NCBI GenBank assembly: GCA_029817715.1
Contig: JARUPY010000164.1
Span: 438,001 to 502,000 of the forward strand
Reading direction: 5' to 3'
Source: Melastoma dodecandrum
Lineage: Eukaryota > Streptophyta > Magnoliopsida > Myrtales > Melastomataceae
DNA: 64,000 bases
Shown: one piece after another, positions 1 to 12,164 of the stretch
How positions within the stretch are numbered: position 1 is the first letter of the stretch
How the letters are laid out: each line of letters begins with the position of its first letter
Notes under the pieces: generated by a model
What the model saw: the letters and a program-made list of their open reading frames with translations, nothing else
What the model was told of the DNA's origin: nothing
The model's database searches: none
Program-made: the position numbers and the translations under genes

Positions 1-133
1 TACAACATTCAACAATGATTTCTTGTATTCGAGGTTGTCATGTCATATTTCTTTTATACCTTGTTTTGCTGGGATTGTATTTGTACTGGTTCGTCATCAT
101 AGTTCTTTTGTGATTCCGTCATGTGGTCTCACA
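1..133 (+). repeat. 3' end of the 5' LTR of the chromovirus
   Basis: From about 24 onward it aligns with 3855-3966, at moderate identity by eye. It ends at the trinucleotide ACA, a few bases before a PBS-like site. Most of this LTR lies upstream of the window. Confidence 0.65.
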
Positions 134-137
134 TCAG

Positions 138-150
138 TTGGCATTAAAAC
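138..150 (+). other. Degenerate primer-binding site
   Basis: TTGGCATTAAAAC is a decayed form of TGGTATCAGAGC, the usual plant initiator-Met tRNA primer site. It lies four bases after the inferred LTR end. The call rests on position more than on sequence. Confidence 0.35.
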
Positions 151-361
151 ACAATGGAGAATAGATTCCGATGTGATTGACATTGGAAGAGACCTGTTCG
201 GCTCGATCAAAACAAAAGGTTGAAGAGTTACGACATCAGGTGTAATCTGCTGAACAAGAGCCCGTTCGGTGTCATTCTCAAAACGCTATTCGAATGGACT
301 TATAACAAGAGCACATTCGACTCGTGAAAAGGAGGACCCTTAGCTGCAACCTCTTTGAAAA

Positions 362-760
362 TTGGAGAAAGAGGAGGAGAATTCCTTCATCAATGATTTA
401 AGTGATGGGGAGTATTCCATTAGAGGACAAAGGGAGCACCAGCACGTTCATAGTATAAACATGCGAGTGCATATTACGAAGTTTGATGAAAAATTAGACC
501 TCGAGGAGTTTCTTAATTGGCTTCATTTGATTGAAGGAGTATTCCAGTATGAAGACATTTTAGACGACAGAGAAGTGAAGATGGTAGTGCTCCGACTTCG
601 TAAGTACACGAGTTTGTGGTGGGAGAATCTGAACCAGCAATGTCGTTAATGAGGGAAGGAGAAGATTCATTCGTGGGATAAAATGAAAATAGAGATGAAG
701 AAGAGATTTTTGCCCGAGTGGTATCGCTAAAATTTACTCCTTAGAGTGAACTTGCTACAA
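362..760 (+). pseudogene. Chromovirus gag (capsid region), broken
   Basis: The readable stretch contains the retrotransposon gag capsid pattern, with an FxEWL-like segment (EEFLNWLHLIEGVF) and the SLWWENL motif at its end. A stop at 647-649 separates this from the continuation, where KIHSWDKMK and KKRFLPEWY, typical for the end of this domain, can still be read in frame. Gag would form the cytoplasmic particle that packages the element RNA. The start is uncertain because the sequence upstream of 362 is also gag-like and broken. No intact gag remains. Confidence 0.7.
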
Positions 761-1059
761 CAATCCTCAAGTGTTTTTTAATTCACCCAAAAGAGTTCGA
801 GCACTTGATGTTACATCATGACTAATTTGAGCCCCTAGAGCATACCATCGTCAGGTATATTAAATGATTGAAACCTCATTTGGCAGACCTACGCAACTTT
901 CCCCTGTAAGTCGAAAAGTAGCAGGCTAGGCGAACGCTGGCAAGACTGGCAATGAGGACCACTCCTTTCAGCAAAGGGAGTTCATCCTCAAGGACTGCGC
1001 TACCTACCAACAACAGAGAGATGACGAAGGTTGACGCTTGTCCACCGCCAAACCATAGT

Positions 1060-1435
1060 GGTCCGAGGAAGTGTTTGAAGTGTTAGGAAATTGGGCATAT
1101 GGCTTCTAAGTGCCCAAATTTACGTATTATTACTATTATCAAGTTTTCAGATGGTGATCAGGTGGTTGATCGAGAAAGAGAACCCATTTGGAATGTCAAA
1201 GAAGGGGTTGTTGAGGAACGTGACGGCGGCGAGTTGTTGGTGATTCGAAAGGCCTTTAATGCTAATACTCTTCTAGAAGAAGTCAACCAACGGGAAAGAA
1301 TTTTTCTAACCCGTTGCACCGTAGAAGGGAAGGTATGCCATGTCATCGTGGATAAGGAGAGTTGCACTAACGTGACTTCTACCACCATGGTCGAACAATT
1401 AAAGTTATTGACCAAACCGCATCCGTAAACCATAT
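1060..1435 (+). pseudogene. Chromovirus CCHC knuckle and aspartic protease remnant
   Basis: The first part reads C-x2-C-x4-H-x4-C (CLKC, then EIGHMASKC) with a stop codon inside the knuckle. The protease follows. The region around 1320-1390 carries CHVIVDKESCTNVTS where an active protease has an Asp-Ser-Gly signature, so the Gly is lost and the site is dead. The segment between 1158 and 1430 is open on both strands, but only the plus-strand reading makes sense in this element. Confidence 0.65.
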
Positions 1436-1799
1436 AAGCCTCAGTGTTTGAGCAAGGAAAGCGAACTTAAGGAGGCTAGAAAAATTCTGATTTCGTGGAG
1501 CCTTGGTCAAATTACAAGCACACCGTGACTTGTTATGCAGTACCCATGGACACATATCATTTGTTATGGGGAGGCCATGACAATATGATCATTTAGTAGT
1601 TTATAATGGGTACACAAACACATACTCTATCATTCTCCATCAGAAGAAGATTTTGCTTCTACCCCTAATCACTTCTATCCCTAACCCAAGTGTTGGCCAA
1701 GCTGCCGCAAGGGGAGCACGAAGTCAATTCGAAACTAATCAAACTAGTTTCGAATAAGAGTGTTTGAATGGTACGACCTTTGAGTGGTTAACGACGAAT

Positions 1800-3200
1800 C
1801 AATCTTGGTTCGACTAACTTATGAATCAATTTTGTGAGCCGTTGGTATTGGCACTCCCAAATTTTGAGAAGATGTCCGAAGTCAGGTGTGATTCCTTCGA
1901 CATTAGCATTGTAGGAGTACTATTGCAAGTGGGTTGACCAATCTCTTACTTCATCGAGAAGTTAAACGGTGCTTGAGTGAATTACTAGACCCATGATGTG
2001 GAATTTTAGTCAATTAATCAGTCACTGGAAACGTGGAGCCACTAACTGCCTAGGGAGTTTGTTCTTCACACAAATTATGAGTTATGAAGCCTCGAAACAT
2101 ATCAATGGGCAGGCAAACTTAATCCCCGACATGCAAAGTGGGTAGTTTTCTTCAATCATTCGATTTCATGTTAAAACAAAAATCCGGCGTGAAGAACGTT
2201 GTGGTTGATTCGTAAGGAATGCTTGATATTGCAAGGAGTTAAGTTATGCATTCCTCAAAGTTCCACTCAAAAGCATTTTATTCGAGAGGTGGATGGAGGA
2301 CTTGTCGGACATTTGGGAGTCCAAAAAACCCTTGAGATGCTTCAAGTGCATTTCATCTAGCCTATGATGGCTAAGGACGTCCAGAAGTTAGTTCAACATT
2401 GTGCAACATGTTAACGTGCAAAGACTCACATCCAATCCCAAGGCCTCTACACTCCATTACCTGTAGCTAACCGACCATGGGAGCATGTGATCGAGGATTT
2501 CGTCCTTGGGTTACTACAAACACAACGACAAAAGGACTCGATCATCGTTGTTGTGGACGAATTCTAGAAGATGGCTCATTCGTTACACGTAAGAAGATGG
2601 ATGATGCTTCTCGCATTACAAATCTTTATTTTCGAGAGATTATTTGCCTATATAAGGTACTGTCGTTATTAGTGTATAATCTGGATACCAAGTTCTTGAA
2701 CTACTTGTGAAAGGCTATATGTGGCACAAGCTAAGAACGATGCTCTTATTCAGCATAACTCGTCATACTCAAACAGATAGACAATGGGAGCCTTACTGAG
2801 CTATGATATGAGGCTCGCCCAAGCTGAGATGGCTTATAACTGAGCTCCACATTTAACAACTTGGGCGACACAATTCGAGGTAGTATATGATGTTTATACG
2901 CGAGTTCCAATCGAGTTACTACCAATGTCAAGCTAGGGTATTATCGAGAAGGATGCGGTTCGATGAGATAAAGAAATGTTGAAGTTACACATGAGGGTTC
3001 AAGCCCTTCTTGAGCTACAAATGAGAAATTATAGGCTATGGCAAATCGAGGTCGAAAGGAGATAGTTTTCCATCCAAGGGATCGTGTGGATTCACTTGCG
3101 AAAAAAGAGGTTTCGAGCAAGTTGAATGAATAAGCTTACGCTCATAGTTGATGGTCATTTCAGAGTGATTGAAATGATCAACGACAATTGTTTTGTAAGA
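1800..3200 (+). pseudogene. Chromovirus RNase H and integrase remnant
   Basis: After the lost RT core, 1850-2100 reads as the RNase H module, with fragments such as EPLVLALPNF and ISYFIEKLN and stops in between. From about 2285 the integrase zinc finger can be followed (GHLGVQKTLEML, then HCATC), then the core start with WEHVIEDFVLGL. That is the chromovirus version of the DxxxGLP block. The later part (2750-3200) keeps integrase C-terminal flavour only in patches. There are at least a dozen stops. Integrase would insert the cDNA into the host genome; this copy cannot encode it. Confidence 0.65.
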
Positions 3201-3219
3201 TCGACTTACTAGGGGAGTA

Positions 3220-3966
3220 TGAAGTATTAACGATATTTAATGTCCCGAGTACGAGGATGATAAACCCCTTAATTTCAGAACGAATCTTCTTCAGCAAAAG
3301 GGGGTTGATGCAAGATGGAACATGCAAGACCAAGCTGGGGACAACTTGAGAGGGGCAACTGAGAGGAAAACCACCTTTACGCTATTAGAGTGGTCGAGTT
3401 GAGTAATCAATTTGAGAAGATGTGGTCGCTCACCTTGAGGAGAGTGCAAGTTGAGTCCATCTTACTCAAGATTGAGTTCTCTTACTCGGGATCGAGTTCA
3501 TCCTACTTAAGACCTGCACAACTTGATAAGGGTGTTGTTGAACGAAGGTCCAACCCACCAGAAAGCCTTGTTCCTTTAATAACTTTTGGGTTTTTTAAAT
3601 TATTCATCAGTTAGTCTTTAGCAGTCCACTATAAATAGGATGTTTAGGTTTAAGGTTTAGGACCTCTTTGAATATTTCGATATTTCTCTAATCATTTGAT
3701 GAATTCCAAATGTGACGAGAATTACCCGAGCGTTCCCATTATTGTGGTGTGTTTGTATCTAGTTGAGTGGCGTTCAATCTCATCTTCATCTCGGTGGTGC
3801 GTTTGCTTCATCCGTGACCGTCCGAGTTAGACCTGTTCAGCCTTCAGTGGTAGTTTCCTGTATTCGAGGTTGTCATGTCATGTTCTCGTATAGCTTGTTC
3901 TATTTGTATTAATATTGTACCGCTTTGCATCGTAGTTATTCTGCATTTCCGTCAGACGGTCCCGCA
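3220..3966 (+). repeat. 3' LTR of the chromovirus
   Basis: It is preceded by the purine run AGGGGAGTA and starts TGAAGTATTAACG. It ends CCCGCA, about 747 bp in all. Its last 110 bp match window positions 24-133. Confidence 0.6.
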
Positions 3967-4315
3967 TAATGAGGTCTCGGTAGTCCACTCATACCTTGAC
4001 CTATCAATTCTTTTTCATAAATGGAACGATGCTCGCAACCCATTGGGCTCATTTAGAGACATCAATGTTTTTATGTTTCAGTAGCTTGTCTACTTTTTCC
4101 TTGATTGTAACGGCAAGTTCAGGTTTGTACCAACGTTGTTTTTGCTTAATAGGATAAATTTGTAGGTTAGTTGAGATTTTGTGTTGCACCATCTATGAGT
4201 CTAATCTTGGCATGTTCATATACGACCAGGCAAACATGTTTGAAAACATGTCTAATCTTGGTAATCTTCTCAACTTCATCTAACGGCATGCCGATGAAAT
4301 GTGTGGGGAATTCGT
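3967..4315 (-). pseudogene. Tat-type reverse transcriptase fragment
   Basis: Read leftward on the minus strand, this aligns with the RT N-terminus of the Tat-B element (48.8-49.15 kb). Visible blocks are AWSYMNMPRLDS, KQKQRWYKPELAV, IKEKVDKLLK, AQWVASIVPFMKKN and VDYRDL, with at least four stop codons. It ends exactly where the chromovirus LTR ends, which suggests that the chromovirus inserted into this Tat copy and that the rest of the RT lies left of the window. The minus-strand sequence to the right of 4315 may belong to the same old copy but has no motif I recognise. Confidence 0.7.
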
Positions 4316-5855
4316 GAAGAAACGACCATTAGGCGATGGGTCGTCTTCTTCCGATATGACGCAGGTTATCAGGAATTTGAACTCTACCCCTGGTTCATGA
4401 TTGTTACAGTTTTCCGTCTTCTGGCGGGAGCCAAGAAGATAAAGGTGAAAGCCATTAGGGCTGAAGGATCCCCTGTTGTGACGACATCGAGAGGAGGTCG
4501 TGTGGAAGTGAGAGCATTGGTCGTCCCGCATGACTTCTACCCCTCCATCGGTGACAAAGAATACTAGTGAGGCGACCTCGGTTAACGCATCTGGGATTCG
4601 ATCATTCTTTCTTCCATTGTTTTCATGGTGAAGTGTTTAAATGCGCAGCACCTTTCTTCGGTGTAGGTATTGTCGGTCTTTTCTCCAAGATCAAGGTTAC
4701 AGTGACAAGGAACATCCCGAAAATATTGCCATTGCCTCTTAGTTGGGCAGTCGCAACCGTCCTGACTATGAGGAGGATATGGGAGTGATGGAGCCCCAAA
4801 GGAGTTGGAGCCAGTGCCCCTGTCTTGATTCTAGAGGTCGTGGTAGCAGACCCACCACCATCAAATAGTAGTGTACCTATCGTTCGGGATTCTTCTTGCG
4901 AAGTAAGAGACTCCCCCCAACTTTCACAAGTCTAGGCTACCTCGGCAAGAGACTGAACTTCACTTTCTAAGCAACTTTAGCCAGAGGTCAACAGGGTCAA
5001 ACTCACCCCTCTAAGTAGTCTGACTAGAACATGTCCAATTTAAACAACCACGTTCATCAACCAATTTTTCTAGCTTCTAGTAAAATTTTACAATTTTTCT
5101 GGGAGTTTACAAAAAGTTATAAATTTTTTAATGATCGCCCGTTTGCCGCAATTCGAGGAAACAAACGAAGATTGGATGAATTTTTCTTTGCCTTGTGGAA
5201 TAAGATCTCACCGTTAGATCCTTGTGAAATTTGACAAACATGCTTGTCATTAATCTTTCTACTTAAGGAATGATTAAATTCACATCTTTTTGACAGCATA
5301 ACCACTTATGCATGTCTATTTGTCATATGTTCTGAACATTCTACTTTCAATATTCCTTCACTTTCATAGGGTTCATATCATGTATGGATCAAGGGACTGG
5401 ACATGGAACCACTCCCTTTAGCCATTTGGGATATTCTTGAATGATCACAAGTCGGCTCGATTCCCCTCCCTCAAACGGTAAGACATGCCTTACTAATCCA
5501 AATTGATTGAATTTCGTTCAAATGTAATCGATATTAACGGCCTTGCCTCTTTCCATCATTTTTTCTGTTTTGCATGTAAACAACGAGGAATTCACTAGCA
5601 AGGGACAATATCTTTCGACATCACGGAGGATCGACATCAACAGGCAACACAATGCCCCGTAAGTCTCATTCCGACTTACATAGTAAATTTTAATTATTTC
5701 AAAATTATGACCTTCAGCACTTTCACTTGTATATTTTATTTTGCATGGATACAACCCGCGCAATTATGAGGAGCCGACAACATGCACCTAGGAACCCATA
5801 AAGGAATTCTCGAACATTCTCGGAATTCTGAAGGCAAGCGTGTAAGAAATCGCGA
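4316..5855. other. No recognisable gene; probable transposon debris
   Basis: Several short open frames run through 4300-4790 on both strands and 5031-5763, but none contains a motif I can name. By position, 4316-4790 may be the degraded region upstream of the Tat RT fragment. The remainder is AT-rich single-copy-looking sequence. Confidence 0.4.
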
Positions 5856-6048
5856 CGTTAACCCAAATCGACCCCAATTGAGAAAACCTGACGTACAATG
5901 GGGAGGTGTGGGCCACCAAAAATTATTTATTTCCACATGTAACAAGTCGTGGGCCCAAGTGCATAGGCCCACAGTTACCACCCTTCCCCGCTCCCTTTGA
6001 ACTAAATTATTGTCAATGGGTGTTGTGGTGCATGTTGTTAGGCTTTTA
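5856..6048 (+). repeat. Fragment of the Tat-B family LTR
   Basis: About 190 bp match the LTR interior seen at 41565-41735 and 55715-55880. Shared landmarks are the GGGGAGGTG(C/T)GGGC block, the CGTGGGCCCAAGTGCATAGG-like block, CACCACCCTT and GTGTTGTGGTGCATG. The TATA position of the 55.7-kb copy (TATAAAGG) is TACAATGG here. It stops a few bases before the Tat pol remnant, which has no gag, so this is a rearranged junction rather than an ordinary element. Confidence 0.7.
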
Positions 6049-6057
6049 TTAGTAATA

Positions 6058-6960
6058 TGATCGATGAAACACGTTTCCATTCGATCTTGCGAACCCTGCA
6101 AGAATTTAAAGACTTTTTTTCTTGGGATTACAATGAAATGCCAAGTTTAGATAGAAGTTTGGTGGAATATAAACTCCCAACAAAACCCAACGTAAAAGCG
6201 GTCAAGCAAGCACCGCGACGTATACCAGCTCAGTATAGCCAAAGTTTGTACGACGAAGTAAAGAAACTATTTAACGCTGGATATATTCGAACTTCCAGAT
6301 ATAGCGATTGGATATCATTGATTGTACTGTAAGGAAAAAAAAGGCTAAGGTGAGAGTATGTATCGACTTCAGAGACTTGAATAAAGCAACACCTAAGAAT
6401 GAATATCCTATGTCGATTGCTGATGAGTTGATCGAAAAAATTTCTGGTCATCCAATCATATCCTTTATGGATGGAGATTCTGGATACAACCAAATTTTTA
6501 TCGCCAAGGAATATCTTTACAAAACTACGTTTCATTGTCCTTTTGGGATTTTCGAATGGGTGGTCACGCCATTCGAATTAAAAAACGCATGGGCAACATA
6601 CCAAAGAGCGATGAATCTTATTTTCGATTCTTTAATTGGGAAACTATAGAAGTATACATCGACGATAATGTTGTCAAATCAATATTAGATGACTGTCACA
6701 TTGATGATTTACGACAAGCTTTCTCACACATGGGGAAACACAACCTGAAATTGAACCCCCTCAAATGTGCGTTCGGTGTTCGATTGGGACAATTCCTTTG
6801 ATTTCTAGTACATAAAAAGGGCATTCATATTGATCCTGGAAAGATTAAGGCTATACAGGACCTTTGTCCTCCTTCGACAAAGAAACAACTACAAGGTTTC
6901 TTAGGTCGAATAAATTATCTAAGACGTTTTATTGGCAATATCGCAGGAAAGACATAAATT
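6058..6960 (+). pseudogene. Tat-lineage reverse transcriptase, broken
   Basis: The frame opens with LQEFKDFFSWDYNEMPSLDR, the block preceding RT in Tat elements. RT motifs follow: KVRVCIDFRDLNKATPKN, SFMDGDSGYNQIFI, and VYIDDNVVKS, in which YIDD is the catalytic aspartate pair. The thumb-proximal LKLNPLKCAFGV block comes next. At least two frameshifts (near 6330 and 6600) and one stop (TGA at 6799) break it. The following LGRINYLRRFIGNIAG block is recognisable to 6950. No gag or protease precedes it, so the copy is 5'-truncated. Confidence 0.8.
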
Positions 6961-8055
6961 TTTTCTACTTTATTGCGTGGTAAGGCTAATTTTATCTGGA
7001 CAAAGGATCATCAGGAGGCCTTTGAGACAATCAAAGCTTACCTTACTAACCCTCTAGTGTTGGTGTCTCCTAAGGTTGGGCAACCTTTCATTCTATATGT
7101 TGCTGCCAGAGAACGAGTCATTGGGTCGTTGTTGGCCTAGGAGGATTAAAATCACAAAGAACGTATTGTGTGCTACTTGTCCCGTATTTTGACTCCAAAT
7201 GAGGTCAAATATTCAAATAATGAGAAGTTATGTCTTTCAATATACTTCTCTATGCCGAAAATACGGCATTACATTGGAAATATCACTGTCTACATAGTTT
7301 CTACCATTCCCATATTGAAGACATTCTTTCAACATTGGATTTACAGTATCGACCTCAGACAACAGTAAAAGGGCAAGTGTTAGATGATTTTCTTTGCTAA
7401 CAATGGGGAGAGTTTAGATTCTCCACCAGAAGAAGATGAATATTGGGAAGCATGGTTTAATGGTTCTGCATCGACACATGGATGTGATGTCGGTGTATAC
7501 ATTCTATCTCCTTTGCATGTTCACCATAAGTTAGCTTATAAAGTAGATGATGAATTTACAAATAACTCGATTGAGTATGAAGCTGTCATTTTGGCTTTAC
7601 ACAGTTTGATCGATCTCAAAGTTCGTCGTTGTACCATCTATGGTGATTCACAATTAGTAATCAATCATGTTAACCATGTTAATATTCTTCGATCACTTAC
7701 AACTATATTTGGATAAAGTGCATGAATTAATCTCCTTGTTTAAAGTGGTTAAGTTCACGCACATACCTCGGAAAGACAACGTTGAAGCCAATGAATTGGC
7801 GCAACATGCATCTGTTTTCCGGCCTAGTACACAATTATTCAAAGAATTAGGAGGAGATATTCAACACGTTTCCTCTGCTTTGCATGATACTGTTGGAATA
7901 GTGTACGTTGTTAATGTGTTTACTTCCAAACTTGATTGGAGAATGTCCTTTGTCGACTTCCTCTCCAACCTTGGAATGGGGGCCCCGCCAACTAATATTG
8001 TCGGCAAGGTTTTATGCCTTGATCGATGGCGTTCTGTATTGAAAACAGAACGTTG
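6961..8055 (+). pseudogene. Dual RNase H region of the truncated Tat element
   Basis: The first RNase H is read from about 6960 to 7380 (FTFE-like block, then YYLSRILTPNEVKYS), with stops. A second, archaeal-type RNase H (aRH) occupies about 7430-7830: EAWFNGSASTHG aligns with the D-G-(S/A) start of aRH, EYEAVILAL holds its central Glu, and YGDSQLVINHV its second Asp. The end block PRKDNVEANELAQHAS matches the C-terminal helix. Two RNase H domains in a row define the Tat/Ogre clade. The Asp of the first aRH motif is replaced by Asn (FNGS). Confidence 0.75.
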
Positions 8056-9135
8056 ACATTTTCTTAAGATGTGTCGATATGGAAGAAGCGATTCCAATAA
8101 TGTTGGAAACACAAGAGGGATTATGTGGTCTACACTTGTCATGACCAAACATGTGTTGGTCCATCAGAAGACATGATTTTTTCTGGCCATCGATGAAGAA
8201 GGACTGCATCGACATAGCTCGAGGGTGTGAAAAATGCCAAAGGCATGGTTCGATCTCTCATGTACCAGTCGCACTATTACATATTCGATATAAAACAGTG
8301 GCCTTTTAGATCTTAGGCTTTAGATATGATTGGAGAAATAAAATCAAGTTCGATGAAGGGGTGCGCTTACATATTAGTCGCGACAGACTATTTTACTAAA
8401 TGGGTCGAGGATAAAGAATATAAGAATGTTACCCGAGCGGAGGTGGTCGATTTTTTGAAGAAAGACATTATATTTCGATTTGGTATCACTCAAAACATTT
8501 TTGTTGATAAGACAATATTGTTTAATGGCACTATAATTAAAGACTTCGCCAAGGAGTTTGGGTTCACGATAACTAACTCTTCTCCTTATTATGCATAGTC
8601 AAATGGGCAAGCTGAATCGACTAATAAAATTATAAAGAATAATATTCAGAAGATGGTCGAAAGTACCCCTCGACAATGGCATTTTTTGCTCTTAGATACC
8701 TTATGGGCTCTAAGGGTTACAAAACGATATAGTATTGGACAGTCCCCCTACAGCTTAGTGTATGGGCATGGCGCAATACTTCCCATCGAAACTCGTTACA
8801 AGTCGATTCGAGTCCAAATTCATGAGAATAAAGATGTTCTCGATTACAATGAAGCCATGTATTTGGAGATCGAAGGACTAGAATCCAGACGTTCAAGGCT
8901 TTGAACCGAATCCTAGTTCAAAAAGAACGAGTCACTAGAAACTATAACAAACGAGTTACTTTAAAGTCTTTTGTCCAGGGCGACTTAGTTTGGAAAATAA
9001 TACTCCCAATTGGAAAGAATGATTATTTCCTTGGGAAATGGTCTCCTACATGGGAAATTGAAACGACTCTTCGAAAAGGTAACACGTGTCGCACGAGGGA
9101 GGCTAAATGTTTACATAGTAAAACCATTTTGTGCT
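8056..9135 (+). pseudogene. Integrase of the truncated Tat element
   Basis: The HHCC finger is readable near 8100-8245 (GLCGLH, then CEKCQRHG). The core runs about 8320-8640, with KWVEDKEYKNVT and TNSSPYYA followed by a stop and then SNGQAESTNK, which supplies the catalytic Glu. The second catalytic block reads FVDKTILFNG where TDNGTxF is expected, so Asn is replaced by Lys. A C-terminal block, RNYNKRVTLKSFVQGDLVWK, then GKWSPTWE, matches the integrase tail of Tat-A at 28.6-28.9 kb. Frame breaks are present near 8598 and 8903. Confidence 0.75.
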
Positions 9136-10003
9136 GATGGCACGGCCCATCATTGTGATGGTAGATGCAGTCGAAGTTGAAAGATGTCAAAGCAGGGCGC
9201 GTCGACGTAGGACATGTCGAAGTACGGATGATGCGATGTTCGATCTAGACCTCGTCGAAGGAAGTAGCACTCGAAGGAAGAGTCCAAGTTGAGGTTTCAA
9301 GACTTAGCCAATTTTGGATGGGGACATCATCGGAACTTGGTCGAAGTAAATAGTGTGGAGTTAGTTTAAGTAAAATATGTGTAAAATTTATATAACAGTT
9401 GTGTTAACAGTTACGTTAGCAGTTTTATTAGCGGTTATTGTCTAGATAGGATCAAATGTTAGTACAAATATGTGGTTAATCGGTTGTAATAAACACACGA
9501 TAATCATTCAAAGACCTCGAAGGGTTGTTTGGTTGTCTCATTGTACTTTATTTTTTCAGAAATGGAAGTAAGCGTTCGCGTTTATGTGCTTTTTTTCTTG
9601 TTCTTTACTGTCTATTTAAAAGTTTTGACGAACACATTTCTTTAACTATATGTTAGTTCTCGTTATACAGCGACGTGTTTCTGTCGGACACAATATCAAC
9701 TTTTGAGTGAGACAAAAGGGAGGTGACGTTAGCGGAAATCGCGTTCGAGGATTTTGTTTTTAATCCCAAATTGGTTTGATAATGCAACAAAATATAAAAC
9801 TTCTCGCGTAAATATTTTGGCATCCAATCAAATGGCAATGAGAAGGGCATTCAAAGTGAGGAGGACAGGCTGGATTCTTCTATTTCCCATCCCTAAACCC
9901 CAGAGGAGTAACTTACGAATAGGCTTGTAGTATTTATTCTCCTGTGCGTGTCATGTGTGGTCCAAAGCCCATAAAAACCACTCGCACACTTCTCCCCCGG
10001 ATA

Positions 10004-10067
<64 letters not shown>

Positions 10068-12159
10068 TATACAACTCATGAGTTGGGACAACGTGACTTT
10101 GAGAATGACAAGAGAGATCCAAAAGAGAATCTCCGACTGTGATTCGGTACGTGTGATTTTGTCCATTTGGAGTAAATATCATTATGCCAACTCACTCCGT
10201 TCCCTATTAACAATGATGATGATGGGGACTCCCTCCCGTCGTTCTAATATGTTTCTTCAATGCACTAAATGTTTTCAAGATTTTTAATAGGTCCCATCTT
10301 GTTGTTGTTCTCCAAAGTACCCTTCCCTGTGTGGGTGTACGTACACATTTTTATTTATTTTTTTTTTAAAAGAAAATAATAATAAAAATTTCCACATATG
10401 GTTTCGTTTGTTTAATTCTGGTAAGGCCCTTCTTAGATTGTTTTAAAAAAGTGCTGTAGCACATAGCACACGTTCTATCACATGCAATGGGAAAAATGTA
10501 CATGGAAATACGTGCGTAACTATTTGCGTTATTTTGTTTGAACAGGAGACATTGAGGAGAAAGGGCATGGGAAAGGGACAGTTCTTCCCAAAGAAGCCCA
10601 CCAAATCAGAGAGATTTAAAAGGTAAAGAGGGAAGTTGGGGATGTCTGATTTAATGAAAAAGTAGAAAACGACTGGTGAGGAAGTGAAAAGAGGCGTGAG
10701 AGAGAGGAAGACAGGCAGATTGAAAAGATACGGGGGGGATGTGGGAGAAGAGAGGTCGAACGATTCTTTTTCTTTTTATGTGTCCCTGTTGTTGGATTGA
10801 ACACGGAAGATATAAATTACCTAAGATGAAATATAATAATTCAAATAATATACCATACGAATAATAAAATATTTCGGACAACTATAAGCATTTTGTCTCA
10901 TGACTTTTAGCTTTGACTTATACGTTTTCTTTTTAAATAGGTGAACTTCCTGGTAACTAAAGGAAGTTTTAGAGTACGGGATTTACTTAAAAGCTTTTTC
11001 AATATTTATAACAGTTGTATCTTTAATTAAAATTTTTTAATAGGCTGAATATATGAAAGAAACCAATTTAATGTAATAAAAATCTTGAATGTTATTCAAG
11101 TGTTGTTGTGTCTCGATTTAGATTTGCTTGTTTGTTTCCCAAGGATACGGATGACTTATTTATCCATAAAAAAAAACTAACAAAATGGAAAAACAAAATC
11201 AAGGCGTCGGGATATCTCCCCCGGATAAAATTGTCGGTTCTTTCCGGATACAGATTAAAAAAGGCAAAATAAATAATTAATTTGAGAATGAGTATGAAAA
11301 AGGCATTTTGTTTGGATTTATGAACGTCCCCGAAAATAACTTTTGGCATTATTATTGAAAGTTATGAAAATAAGAAAATTGAAGCTTAATTTACTAAAAA
11401 CTAAAAACTATGATCCCAATGCGTTCCCGACAGCATACGAACTTTGAACTAAGACGTTTGCAACAAACTTATATAGACAAAACAACTAATCAAATACGGA
11501 ATTCGATCATTATCATCTGAAATAAATTCGTTAGACCTGAGTGATACAAAAATAATAATTTTTATTAAATGCTTTTTACTCAGTAAAATATAATGAAATA
11601 TGTATTAGACTTGTAAATTTTACCAAGTTTTGTCATTTCAAATGCTTCCTTAATTAACACATATGGGTAAATATTTGTCTATCCAACTATTAAGTATGTC
11701 AAATCAGAGCATCATAGTTTATCAGTAAATATGTTCACAGAATTTTCAAGACGTTCGTCCAAAGATGATTCCGGGGTGGAATGTTTCTTTTCTGAAAAAT
11801 ATTCAAAATGAGTTGCGTTTCTAAAGTTGTATTTCAGAATTATTAATTTACGTTGAATGTTTTCTGAAAAATTCTTTTAATTACTTGTTTCACAATTTCT
11901 AACACGGTTGTAAGTTGCATGCGACGTAAGAAGACTATTTCAAGGTTATATGCTTTTTTATATTTGAATATTGCATATATACTTAACAACATATCATTTC
12001 AAATTTCGACTTATTTGAATATTATGATTCTCTTAAAATATTTCTATAGACTATTCAATTATATTTTTTGCTCGTTCATCTGAAATTCATTCTAGTGTTC
12101 CAGATGATGCTAATAGTATTTTAAGCTACGCAATTTTAGTAGGTGATAAATGCTGGGTA
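9136..12159. other. Non-coding stretch; possible LTR remnant and microsatellite
   Basis: The section 9140-9650 directly follows the Tat integrase and has many tcgaag/gtcgaa strings and an A/T-rich promoter-like block. It may be the remains of that element's 3' LTR, but no second copy exists in the window to prove it. From 9650 to 12159 I see AT-rich DNA with no gene, apart from the AAT array. Open frames at 9934-10182 on the minus strand are translations of the microsatellite. Confidence 0.5.
10004..10066. repeat. (AAT)n microsatellite
   Basis: About 21 uninterrupted AAT units (63 bp). A shorter (TTA)n run lies at about 19470-19490. Length polymorphism is likely. Confidence 0.97.
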
Positions 12160-12164
12160 GAAAG
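12160..12164 (+). repeat. Target-site duplication, left (GAAAG)
   Basis: GAAAG immediately before the TG start of the left LTR is identical to 17078-17082. Confidence 0.85.

Larger units (their letters stand above)
1..3966 (+). mobile_element. Decayed Ty3/gypsy chromovirus, 5' end outside the window
   Basis: The order seen is partial LTR, primer-binding-site remnant, gag, CCHC knuckle, protease, RNase H, integrase, purine tract and LTR, all on the plus strand and full of stops and frameshifts. The two LTR ends match: positions 24-133 correspond to about 3855-3966, and both contain the string gtattcgaggttgtcatg. The integrase resembles the Tekay/CRM/Reina chromovirus group rather than Tat. 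The reverse transcriptase core is essentially missing between about 1560 and 1800, so the copy is internally deleted and cannot move by itself. The right end abuts a minus-strand Tat RT fragment, so this element probably inserted into an older Tat copy. The target duplication cannot be tested because the left flank is outside the window. Confidence 0.8.

Noticed and set aside
9934..10182. Minus-strand frames with poly-Leu or poly-Tyr runs
   Set aside because: These are translations of the (AAT)n microsatellite.
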